Source: JANNYA01 sp031409855 (GTDB lineage: Bacteria > Pseudomonadota > Gammaproteobacteria > Xanthomonadales > SZUA-5). Taken from it: DNA of 13,302 nt. The stretch lies in assembly GCA_031409855.1 (NCBI GenBank), contig JANNYA010000055.1:1-13302 (forward strand), read 5' to 3'. Positions 1-6,526 of the stretch are shown in pieces. The position numbers and the translations under genes are program-made. The notes under the pieces are model-generated. The model had not been told where the DNA came from and did no database searches. It saw nothing but the letters and a program-made list of their open reading frames with translations. Every line of letters begins with the position of its first letter. Position 1 is the first letter of the stretch.

Positions 1-447
1 ACTTTTTTCCTGATTAAAGCCGCCTAAACCCAGCCCGCCTAAAAAACCGCTGCACCATTGCGTCAAGGCATCGGCGCGCTCATTAAGTTCGTGCAAATCA
101 TCAGGCAGCAAAAGCTCCAAACGCATCTCTGCTTGTGCCAGCAGCTTGATCGTCGATTGCGCAAAGCCATCTAACTCGGCTTCTGCGCCATCCGATAGCT
201 CCAAATCGTGCTCATCCAGCACAATCTCGATCCAGTGCGCCACCGGCGCACGTGGTGCGACAATGCCATCGTGTTCTTGGCTGAGTGCCTCATCTAAGGT
301 TGCGCGTGCGTGCATCTCGCCACCTGCGCACAAATAGCCGACGAGTGAGCCGTGCACGTGCGCGGCGCTAACGCTTAAGTTGAGTTCGCTGACTAAATCG
401 CTAAGCCAGTCATAGTCGTAGCTATCTTGCATGGATGAATGCGCCAT
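1..447 (-). CDS. YgfB/YecA-like UPF0149 family protein (3' part outside window)
   Basis: The ATG at 447 on the minus strand opens a frame that runs off the left edge after 149 codons, so the C-terminus is missing. The product is acidic and largely helical. Two segments match the UPF0149 family as I know it: an N-terminal stretch reading SAAHVHGSLVGYLCAGG and a C-terminal stretch reading LLLPDDLHELNERADALTQ followed by WCSGFLGGLGL. E. coli YgfB is the family type and has been linked to regulation in Pseudomonas, but its biochemical role is poorly defined, so I assign no reaction. No signal peptide is visible, so it should be cytoplasmic. The start lies 14 nt after the stop of the upstream ATPase-like gene, suggesting co-transcription. 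No convincing Shine-Dalgarno precedes it, so translation may be coupled to the upstream gene. Confidence 0.85.
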   Translation of the reverse strand, partial: MAHSSMQDSYDYDWLSDLVSELNLSVSAAHVHGSLVGYLCAGGEMHARATLDEALSQEHDGIVAPRAPVAHWIEIVLDEHDLELSDGAEAELDGFAQSTIKLLAQAEMRLELLLPDDLHELNERADALTQWCSGFLGGLGLGGFNQEKS

Positions 448-461
448 TGGTTATATCGAGG

Positions 462-1370
462 CTAATTTTCGTGATGCACACTATCGCCGGTCAAGGACAC
501 GACTTCAATGCCAAGCACTGCGGTAAGTTCATCTAAGATCACAGCAATAACCGGCAGGGTCGAGGAATCATAGAGTGCGATGCGATCCAAATTTTCAATG
601 CGGCCAAAGACACAAATGCGCAGCTGTTCAGCGGTGCGAACGCGCGCTTCGCAATCGCGCAAAATCCGCTCGAACTCGCTGCGTGTGGGCTGACAGCGCA
701 GTGCATCAAACAGCTTGGCAAAGGCGTCGATTAAGCCTTGTGTGTGCACGCCCAGGCCAAAATCCACAGGTTTGAAATCAAAAATGCCAACGCTGGCGTC
801 GGTAAAAATGCGAAAACTGCATTTTTGCAACGAGTGATACAGCGCCTCGTTGGAAATCAGCAGCACTAATAAGTTGCGACGGTGCGCGATGACGCTGCCG
901 CCGCGATCTGTCCAAATACCGCTTTGGATGAACTGAAACAGCCTGAGCTGATCGCTAAAGTCACAGGCCTGCAGCTGGTCAAGTATCAGCAGCGTGCGGC
1001 TCGACTCGCTGAAGGCGCAGGCCTCCGTCACAATGCGCTCAAAGCCGTTCAGCGGCACCGCCGCACGGCGGTCGCCGGTGTCGACGCCCTCGCTGTTCTC
1101 ATCCCGCACGGGTGGCGACTCAGTAACTTGTAGGCCAGTGAAGTCGTGATAAAGCCGTTGTGGATAGGCCAAAGCCAAGCCTAGTGCATGCGCGAACGCA
1201 GTTTTACGGCGCGCGAGCGTGCCGACCAATTCCGCCGCACGTATTGAGTCATTTTCGGATTCCAGTAACGTGCGCAGGGCAAAATCATAATCTTCATTGC
1301 TTTCAAAACCGAATTCCGCCAGTCGATTTTTTAGCGAGGGGTTTTTGAAGGATGGGGTTGTCAAAGGCAT
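462..1370 (-). CDS. Degenerate AAA-like (P-loop NTPase fold) protein
   Basis: This 302-residue protein starts at the ATG at 1370 and has no signal peptide. Residues 50-57 (GTLARRKT) sit where a Walker A loop would be, followed by a helix (AFAHALGLAL). The last glycine of GxxxxGKT is replaced by Arg. Residues 127-132 (LLILDQ) resemble a Walker B strand with Gln in place of the catalytic Glu, and 167-175 (LLVLLISNE) resemble an AAA+ sensor-1 strand. The order and spacing suggest an AAA+-like fold with a weakened or lost ATPase site. It could be a clamp-loader- or DnaA-like relative or an adaptor; I cannot name the family. It sits 14 nt upstream of the ygfB-like gene on the same strand and is divergent from the M23 peptidase. 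The fold call is inference from motifs; the reading frame itself is convincing. Confidence 0.75.
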   Translation of the reverse strand: MPLTTPSFKNPSLKNRLAEFGFESNEDYDFALRTLLESENDSIRAAELVGTLARRKTAFAHALGLALAYPQRLYHDFTGLQVTESPPVRDENSEGVDTGDRRAAVPLNGFERIVTEACAFSESSRTLLILDQLQACDFSDQLRLFQFIQSGIWTDRGGSVIAHRRNLLVLLISNEALYHSLQKCSFRIFTDASVGIFDFKPVDFGLGVHTQGLIDAFAKLFDALRCQPTRSEFERILRDCEARVRTAEQLRICVFGRIENLDRIALYDSSTLPVIAVILDELTAVLGIEVVSLTGDSVHHEN

Positions 1371-1438
1371 GCTGATTTACCGTGCGGTTTGCGTTTTAGT
1401 TTATGCAATTACAGAAACGCTGTGTTGCCCAAAGCCTG

Positions 1439-1465
1439 CGAACGGTGCGATTCAAACTGAAGGGG
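1439..1465 (+). repeat. Left outer inverted repeat of the intergenic element
   Basis: This repeat reads CGAACGGTGCG, then ATTCAAACTGA, then AGGGG. It is complementary to 1643-1669 with a perfect 11-bp core, three substitutions in the central 21 nt and one single-base length difference near the outer end. Confidence 0.7.
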
Positions 1466-1520
1466 CATCTCGGTAGTTTTCGCTGATTCGATATTAATGG
1501 GGCGACGGTGCTCTGAGTTC

Positions 1521-1552
1521 GTCATTCCCGCGTGCTTTTGGCGGGAATCCAG
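1521..1552 (+). repeat. REP-like hairpin unit 1
   Basis: The unit contains a perfect 8-bp stem, ATTCCCGC (1524-1531) pairing with GCGGGAAT (1541-1548), around a 9-nt loop. It is bounded by GTC at the left and CCAG at the right. The ATTCCC...GGGAAT core is of the kind found in dispersed intergenic repeats of many proteobacteria, for example Neisseria dRS3. Unit 2 at 1609-1640 is the same 32-bp unit in inverted orientation. Confidence 0.7.
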
Positions 1553-1608
1553 GGAGCTTGCTCTGGTGTTGTACCATTGCAATTCGCTGTACTTTGCGCA
1601 GGTGCAGG

Positions 1609-1640
1609 CTGGATCCCCGACTAAAACATTCGGGGAAGAC
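1609..1640 (-). repeat. REP-like hairpin unit 2 (inverted copy of unit 1)
   Basis: Read on the minus strand this is a 32-bp match, without gaps, to unit 1, sharing the GTC start, the CCC/GGG stem arms and the ATCCAG end. Its own stem is ATCCCCGA (1611-1619 region) with TCGGGGA at about 1630-1636, seven pairs around a 9-nt loop. Several stem differences from unit 1 are compensated on the opposite arm (CC/GG for TC/GA), which suggests the fold has been kept. It abuts the right outer inverted repeat almost directly, whereas unit 1 is 55 bp from the left one. Confidence 0.65.
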
Positions 1641-1642
1641 AA

Positions 1643-1669
1643 CCCATCAGTTTGAATGACACCCGTTCG
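1643..1669 (-). repeat. Right outer inverted repeat of the intergenic element
   Basis: This is the complement of the left repeat at 1439-1465. It contains TCAGTTTGAAT at 1648-1658 and ends in CCCGTTCG at 1662-1669. Its outer edge is 26 bp upstream of the chosen start of the M23 peptidase gene. Confidence 0.7.
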
Positions 1670-1695
1670 TGCTTGCTACCATCGGCGTTTAATTT

Positions 1696-2514
1696 GTGCG
1701 ATGCCGACTTATGCTTGCTTTAACCTTGGCGCAAGGCCTGTACTTTGCCGCTACGCCTTGCAGTGTGGTGCTGCCGCCGGAGCTGCAGCAGGGTGATTTG
1801 GTGCGCGGACGCGCGCCACCGGCTAGCGTGATTAGTTACGCTGGGCGGCGGCTGGCACAAACGGCTGCGGGCGAGTTTGTTTTTGGCATTGCATCGAATG
1901 CACCAAAAAACGTGGCCTTAAAAATACAAGCAAGCACTTGCCGCGCTTCTTTTAACGTTGCCGTCGTCCAGCGCCGCTATCGCACCGAGCGCGTCGATGG
2001 GGTGCCGCAAAACACCGTAACGCCGGATGCCGAAACCGCCAAACGCATTGCTTTAGAAGGCGCGATGATTCAAAAAGCGCGCGCTGTGGACTCTAACCTG
2101 CTGTTTTGGCAGCAGCCGTTTCAATGGCCCGCAACCGGGCGAATTAGCGGCGTGTACGGCAGCCAGCGCATCTTAAATGGCATGCCCAGTAGCCCACATT
2201 TGGGGCTGGATATGGCCGCCGCTACCGGTACGCCGGTGGTGGCCGCGCTGGCTGGCAAAGTTTCTTTGGCGCACAGCGATATGATCATGACCGGCAAAAT
2301 GCTGATTATTGATCACGGCTTTGGCGTCAACACGATTTATATCCACATGAGTGAGCTGGCGGTGCAGCAGGGCCAAATGGTAAATGCTGGCCAGCGTATC
2401 GGTGCGATTGGCAGCACCGGGCGTTCGAGTGGCCCGCATCTGCATTTTCAAGTGCAGTGGTATCAGGAAAAGTTGGATCCGGCCTTGGTTTTGCCGGTGC
2501 AAATCAAACACTGA
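1696..2514 (+). CDS. Secreted M23 (LytM-type) peptidoglycan metallopeptidase
   Basis: This protein is predicted to hydrolyse peptide cross-links of peptidoglycan in the periplasm. Residues 1-23 form a signal-peptide-like start (MRCRLMLALTLAQGLYFAAT). An Ig-like N-terminal segment (about 25-95) is followed by a linker rich in charged residues. The catalytic M23 domain covers about 140-265 and carries the full LytM signature: H168 and D172 (HLGLD) as zinc ligands, H217 (YIHMSE) as catalytic His, and H248/H250 in GPHLHF. It therefore looks active, unlike EnvC/NlpD-type regulators. The start is GTG 1696, the first start after an in-frame stop at 1690-1692; it supplies the basic n-region. ATG 1711 is the alternative. 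Neither has a good Shine-Dalgarno. The gene converges on the GAF/Fis-like gene with a 30-bp gap. Confidence 0.9.
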   Translation: MRCRLMLALTLAQGLYFAATPCSVVLPPELQQGDLVRGRAPPASVISYAGRRLAQTAAGEFVFGIASNAPKNVALKIQASTCRASFNVAVVQRRYRTERVDGVPQNTVTPDAETAKRIALEGAMIQKARAVDSNLLFWQQPFQWPATGRISGVYGSQRILNGMPSSPHLGLDMAAATGTPVVAALAGKVSLAHSDMIMTGKMLIIDHGFGVNTIYIHMSELAVQQGQMVNAGQRIGAIGSTGRSSGPHLHFQVQWYQEKLDPALVLPVQIKH

Positions 2515-2544
2515 TTCCGCCTCTTCAGTTCGCAATGCGTTTGT

Positions 2545-3438
2545 TCAGTCAGTTTTGGGTACTTGTAATTGTAATTCCAGCACTGCGCGCGAATGTTGCT
2601 TGCGAAACGCGCTGTGTTTCAGATTCATCGCGTCTGCAGCCTTCTTCATATTGCCGTTAATCAAGATTGCCGCATTGAGTTCATCGAGTCGCGCGCGCGC
2701 AGCCTGCCGCGCTTGCATATCAAGTCGCATTGGCTCCAGGCCAACCTGAACGATGGATTGATGGACATCTTCGGAAGAAGGGCCTGCGAACAAGGAGCTT
2801 AGGACCCGGACAATTTTAGGATCCTTGGCCATCGCGCTAAGGCGGCCTTTGTATTCTTTGATCTTTCGGAAAAACAATGAATGATTTTGGCGCTTCGCCT
2901 TGTCCATTGGCAGGCCCGCTTGCGCGAGCCGTTTGGCATGGACAAGTGCCACCGTGGATTCGACTGCGCTGCTGAGTTCCATCGCGCGTGCGCAATCGGC
3001 GGGGCTAAAGTCGTCTGCCGTGCCTCGGCGGTCGAGGTAAAATGCACCGGAAAACGAAACGGAGTCAGTCAATAAGTCATGGTGGTGAAGCGGAAATGCC
3101 ATGCCAAAGCGGATGTTGTGGGCGTGCATGCTGACTGAACCTGAAATGTCCGCCACGTGCACGGCTTCAGTTTGTAGCTGATTCAATGACCGCGCGGCGT
3201 TGAGTAACGTTAATGATCCCCCTAAGGATGAGATTTCTTTGGCCCGTGCCACCCCGCCTGCTGCGGTCCAAGCGCACCAGTTGCCAAGTGGCTCTTCATC
3301 GTCGCTCCAAAGCGCAATCATTGATTGCGACGCCGAAAGTTCTACACGCATCAACTCAGCCAATTGCCATAGACAAGTGTCAGTTTTTGCAACACCCAGG
3401 CTAATTGCGCGTATTTTTTGTACCGTTGCTGCGTGCAT
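2545..3438 (-). CDS. GAF-like sensor with C-terminal Fis-type HTH (putative transcriptional regulator)
   Basis: This 297-residue cytoplasmic protein is probably a DNA-binding regulator. Residues about 25-165 look like a GAF-type sensor fold, with alternating strands and helices and an FYLDRRG segment typical of the GAF core. After a basic linker (175-215), residues about 254-290 (LNAAILINGNMKKAADAMNLK then HSAFRKQHSRAV) match the spacing of a Fis/HTH_8 helix-turn-helix, where GN..KAA..L is the hallmark. The architecture resembles sigma-54 activators with the AAA+ domain removed, so it cannot drive sigma-54 open-complex formation by itself. The ATG at 3438 has AGGA at 3445-3448 upstream on the minus strand. 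It is divergent from the Ser/Thr kinase across 215 bp, which suggests it regulates, or is phosphorylated by, the kinase system. That link is inference. The HTH call is firmer than the GAF call. Confidence 0.75.
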   Translation of the reverse strand: MHAATVQKIRAISLGVAKTDTCLWQLAELMRVELSASQSMIALWSDDEEPLGNWCAWTAAGGVARAKEISSLGGSLTLLNAARSLNQLQTEAVHVADISGSVSMHAHNIRFGMAFPLHHHDLLTDSVSFSGAFYLDRRGTADDFSPADCARAMELSSAVESTVALVHAKRLAQAGLPMDKAKRQNHSLFFRKIKEYKGRLSAMAKDPKIVRVLSSLFAGPSSEDVHQSIVQVGLEPMRLDMQARQAARARLDELNAAILINGNMKKAADAMNLKHSAFRKQHSRAVLELQLQVPKTD

Positions 3439-3494
3439 TAATCATCCTGCTTTGAAGAAACTTTGTTTCAGCTGCGCAATTTGTTCGCCTCCGG

Positions 3495-3506
3495 CATACT
3501 GGTATG
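3495..3506. repeat. Short palindrome CATAC-TG-GTATG
   Basis: A 5-bp palindrome with a 2-nt centre lies 57 bp upstream of the regulator gene start and is followed immediately by a tandem duplication of TTAATCAT (3507-3514 and 3515-3522). It lies in the shared regulatory region between the GAF/Fis-like gene and the kinase, so it may be a protein-binding site, but a site this short could be chance. Confidence 0.3.
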
Positions 3507-3557
3507 TTAATCATTTAATCATTGGAGCGGATAATTTCTCTTAACTCTCGCACTGGC

Positions 3558-3585
3558 TATGACTTGGTAAGCGCCGCTAGTCATA
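3558..3585. promoter_or_regulatory. Inverted repeat, candidate operator between regulator and kinase
   Basis: TATGACT (3558-3564) and AGTCATA (3579-3585) are a perfect 7-bp inverted repeat around 14 nt. With one bulged base the match extends outward to GG/CC on either side. The centre-to-centre spacing of the arms is 21 bp, two helical turns, which suits a dimeric DNA-binding protein such as a Fis-type factor. It lies about 70 bp upstream of the kinase start. The role as an operator is inference. Confidence 0.4.
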
Positions 3586-3642
3586 CCGCAGAAAAGCTAA
3601 CAAATGTGACATTTTCATTGTATGGTCAAGGTGCCAATATTT

Positions 3643-3647
3643 GAGGA
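3643..3647 (+). promoter_or_regulatory. Ribosome binding site for the kinase gene
   Basis: GAGGA lies 6 nt before the ATG at 3654. It fixes this ATG as the start over internal candidates such as those at codons 11 and 12. Confidence 0.75.
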
Positions 3648-3653
3648 AACAAC

Positions 3654-6428
3654 ATGTCGCAAGTGGAAGCCATAGTTCCGGGAATGATGGTTGACCGCTA
3701 CCGAATCGTGCGGAAAATTGGACATGGCGGCTTTGGTGAAGTATTTGAAGCCGAACAGCTTGAGCCAGTGCATCGCAGAGTTGCCTTAAAACTGATTTTG
3801 CAAGGCATGAACACCAAAGAAGTGATGGCCCGCTTCGATGCAGAACGTCAAGCACTGGCGATGATGGAGCACCCCAATATCGCGCAAGTGTTCGACGCGG
3901 GCACCTCCAGTTCGGGCCAGCCCTTTTTCGTCATGGAACTGGTGGTTGACGGCGTGCCGATCAATCAATATTGTGATGATCACAAGCTCAGCATTCCCGC
4001 GCGGCTGCGCTTAATTGCGCAGGCATGCGCTGCGATCCAACATGCACACGGCAAAGGCATTGTGCATCGTGATCTAAAGCCCGGAAACATCTTGGTGTGC
4101 GACGTGCAGGGCGAAATGACGGTCAAAGTGATCGATTTTGGCGTGGCCAAAGCGCTCAGTGGGCGCTTGACGGATTTAAGCTTGGTGACCAAGGTGCATC
4201 AGGTTATCGGCACGCTGCAATACATGAGCCCCGAGCAAATTATCGGCAGCTTGGATATCGACACGCGCACCGATGTTTATGCACTCGGCGCAGTCTTGTA
4301 CGAAGTGCTGACCGGGCAAACGCCATTAGCGTTTGAGGGAAGCGGTGACTTGCTGCCTGAGATACAGCGCATCATTCGCGAGATAGAACCCATTCGCCCC
4401 AGCTCGCGTGTCAGCGGCAATCGAACGTCACTCAACACGCGCGCCGCACAATGCTCCAGCTCGCCGGGTAAGTTAAAAGAAGCCATGCGCGGCGAACTCG
4501 ATCAGATCGTGATGAAGGCGCTCGATAAAGCGCGCGACAAACGCTACGAAACCACCAGCGCGCTTGCAGCGGATTTGCAGCGCTACCTGGATGGTCAACC
4601 TGTGCTCGCCGTGCCGCACAGTTGGTGGTACCGGTTTCAGAAGTTGGTGCGTAGAAATAAGTTGGTGTTTGGCGCGGCGGCGTCTGTTTTCCTGGCGCTA
4701 GCAGCTGGTGTAGTTGGGTTTGCTTGGCAGGCGCGTGTTGCCAACACCCGTTCTTCCGAGCTTGCGCAGGTGGTGGAATTTCAACGGCAAATGTTGGCGG
4801 GTGCTGAGCCCGAGGGGGCGGGCACTTTCCTTGCAGCCGATGTATTAGCCAAATACAAAAAATCTCTTCAAGAAATTGCACTTAGCGAGGCAGATCAAAC
4901 GGAACGACTAAAGGCTTTTTCCAAAGAATGGCAGCGAGTGAATAGCTCAGATGCGGCGCGAGATCTTATCGATGCGGTGATTCTGAAGCCCGCAGTTTCC
5001 GCTATCGAAAGGCAATTTGTCGATCAACCTGTTATCGCAGCTACATTGCGACAGAGTCTTGCCGACAGATACTACGTACTAGGTAAATACGCCGACGCCA
5101 TGGCGTTGCAAACAAGCGCGCTTGAAACAAGACGAAAAATTTTAGGGCCGACGCATCACGACACGCTTTTTTCAATGAGCAACATGGCCACACTTCTTGA
5201 TGCGACCGGAGAAGCAAAGCAATCGAGAGAATTGCTTGAAAGTGTTTACGCGGAAAAAATTCGTACTTTAGGTGAGCGCAACCCAGATTCCATTTTGATG
5301 CTCACAAAATTGGGCGAAATCAACACGACTTTGGGGGATTTAAAGCAGGCGCAAGCTCAGTTAACAAAGGCCCTTGATCTCGCGAAAGAAAATTTGGCTT
5401 TGGATCACGAGCTTACGCATTCGCTTTACAATTCGCTTGGCAATGTTTTTTACTTCTCGGGGGACCTACCGAAAGCAGCAGGCTATCTAGAGCTAGCTTT
5501 AGTCAAGCGGCGAGAAAAGTACGGCGACACAAGCTCATACACTCTGGCGAGCTTTAACAATCTTGGTAGTGTGCAGTACGGCATGGGCAACTATGCGAAA
5601 GCGAAGCAAATCTACCAGCAAGCCTACCAAGGCACCAAAAAAGCTGTAGGCGAAAATCACCCTGACACACTTTATGCTCTCAACAATCTTGCGACAGCAA
5701 TGTTTGCCCTGGGCGAAATTGAAGGGGCCGAGCCTTTGCGAATCGCGGTACTCACTAAGCGTCGTGAGTTGTTGGGCAATGAAAGTACCCTTACGCTTAT
5801 GTCGGTAAACGATATGGCCACACTGCGACGTGCCCAAGGCAGAATGGACGAGGCAGAAAAATATGCACGCGAGTTCTTGGCAACAAGCGAACGAACGGTT
5901 TCGTCAGATAGCCCGTTTGTGCAGACAGGACTTTCCAACTTGGGTTCAATTTTGCTTTTGCAGGGCAATTTGGATGAAACCGAATCGCTGTTTCAGCGTG
6001 CACTTTTGCTCAGTCAGAAGACTTCCGGTGAGGACAGCGCAAATACTTTGATGGCAAAAATTGATGTAGCTAGCGTTTATAACGCCCAAAAACGTGCTTT
6101 AAAAGCGCGCGATTTACTAACTCCAATTGAGAAAACTGTGCGTGCCGAGTTTGCTGGTGCGCTTGGGCTACGACTTGCTGTTTACCTACGAGAGTTAGGC
6201 ATCGCAGAGACCGAATTGAACGATTTAGCGAAACCCGAAAAAATGCTTTTGGAAAGTTACACACTATTTTCCACCTTGCCTGCGCCGTCAACTTTGCCAA
6301 AGCAAAAGTGCGCCGCCGCACTTGCTGCGCTTTACGAAAAACTGCATCTACAACAACCAAGCAAAGGTTTTGAACAAAAAGCAAAAGAATGGGTAATCAA
6401 AGCGCAGGCATCGCTTTCAGCACCCTGA
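3654..6428 (+). CDS. Hanks-type Ser/Thr protein kinase with TM segment and C-terminal TPR domain
   Basis: This protein phosphorylates Ser/Thr on protein targets. The kinase domain (about 15-312) has every key motif: Gly-loop GHGGFGEV 23-30, K46 in VALKLI, E64 in the C-helix, HRDLKPGN 138-145, DFG 161-163, SPEQ 192-195 and DVYALG 207-212. It should therefore be active. One hydrophobic segment (about 336-358) follows an RRNK basic flank, placing the kinase in the cytoplasm and the remaining ~560 residues in the periplasm. From about 455 to 880 there are 42-residue kinesin-light-chain-like TPR units, with recurring NLG/ALG, YAKAK/LPKAA and GENHPDTL-type elements. TPRs bind proteins or peptides, so the outer half is a likely sensor or docking surface. 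It is divergent from the GAF/Fis-like regulator and upstream of a cell-wall amidase. Substrates and signal are unknown. Confidence 0.93.
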   Translation: MSQVEAIVPGMMVDRYRIVRKIGHGGFGEVFEAEQLEPVHRRVALKLILQGMNTKEVMARFDAERQALAMMEHPNIAQVFDAGTSSSGQPFFVMELVVDGVPINQYCDDHKLSIPARLRLIAQACAAIQHAHGKGIVHRDLKPGNILVCDVQGEMTVKVIDFGVAKALSGRLTDLSLVTKVHQVIGTLQYMSPEQIIGSLDIDTRTDVYALGAVLYEVLTGQTPLAFEGSGDLLPEIQRIIREIEPIRPSSRVSGNRTSLNTRAAQCSSSPGKLKEAMRGELDQIVMKALDKARDKRYETTSALAADLQRYLDGQPVLAVPHSWWYRFQKLVRRNKLVFGAAASVFLALAAGVVGFAWQARVANTRSSELAQVVEFQRQMLAGAEPEGAGTFLAADVLAKYKKSLQEIALSEADQTERLKAFSKEWQRVNSSDAARDLIDAVILKPAVSAIERQFVDQPVIAATLRQSLADRYYVLGKYADAMALQTSALETRRKILGPTHHDTLFSMSNMATLLDATGEAKQSRELLESVYAEKIRTLGERNPDSILMLTKLGEINTTLGDLKQAQAQLTKALDLAKENLALDHELTHSLYNSLGNVFYFSGDLPKAAGYLELALVKRREKYGDTSSYTLASFNNLGSVQYGMGNYAKAKQIYQQAYQGTKKAVGENHPDTLYALNNLATAMFALGEIEGAEPLRIAVLTKRRELLGNESTLTLMSVNDMATLRRAQGRMDEAEKYAREFLATSERTVSSDSPFVQTGLSNLGSILLLQGNLDETESLFQRALLLSQKTSGEDSANTLMAKIDVASVYNAQKRALKARDLLTPIEKTVRAEFAGALGLRLAVYLRELGIAETELNDLAKPEKMLLESYTLFSTLPAPSTLPKQKCAAALAALYEKLHLQQPSKGFEQKAKEWVIKAQASLSAP

Positions 6429-6526
6429 CGATTTGTAAATAACCCAGAGTGTGACAGAGCCTGAAAACCAAGTCACAGCACGATGCTCTAGCCTACAAGT
6501 GATTCCATCACAACCGGGCGAAGGCA

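Larger units (their letters stand above)
1439..1669. mobile_element. MITE-like element bounded by ~27-bp imperfect inverted repeats
   Basis: The left end (1439-1465) and right end (1643-1669) are inverted copies. The perfect core is ATTCAAACTGA at 1450-1460 and its exact complement TCAGTTTGAAT at 1648-1658. Outside the core both ends share CGAAC followed, after a 1-nt length difference, by GGTG; inside it both share GGG. Over a 21-nt ungapped stretch I count 18 matches. The 231-bp interval has no gene and contains two REP-like hairpin units in opposite orientation. This is the anatomy of a small non-autonomous element, although no target-site duplication is obvious and no transposase lies in the window. 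It could instead be a composite of REP units within an older palindrome. The repeats are seen directly; the mobile nature is inference. Confidence 0.5.
1371..1695. other. Divergent intergenic region with a nested-repeat element
   Basis: This 325-bp stretch separates the ATPase-like gene (minus) from the M23 peptidase gene (plus). I see no credible gene: the minus-strand frame across 1409-1642 is made largely of repeat sequence and has no family resemblance. The region is dominated by the inverted-repeat element listed at 1439-1669. About 68 bp remain on the ATPase side and 26 bp on the peptidase side. Promoters for both genes must lie here, but I could not assign convincing -35/-10 pairs. The peptidase has so little sequence between the element and its start that its promoter probably overlaps the element. 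Confidence 0.6.

Noticed and set aside
1409..1642. Minus-strand open frame of 77 codons in the divergent intergenic region
   Set aside because: It is built mostly from the REP-like units and element sequence, shows no family resemblance, and is best explained by the repeat structure.
2510..2529. ACTGA/TCAGT hairpin between the convergent M23 and GAF/Fis-like genes as a terminator
   Set aside because: Only five base pairs around a 10-nt loop and no T-run on either strand.
2173..2535. Minus-strand open frame of 120 codons opposite the M23 catalytic domain
   Set aside because: It shadows the conserved M23 coding sequence and has no signal or family features.
3524..3537. GAGCGGATAATT in the kinase/regulator intergenic region, similar to half of the E. 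coli lac operator
   Set aside because: Only one half resembles the operator, there is no dyad, and no LacI-type gene is nearby.
3605..3620. TGTGA-containing sequence upstream of the kinase as a CRP/Clp site
   Set aside because: The second half-site does not match TCACA well enough to call.
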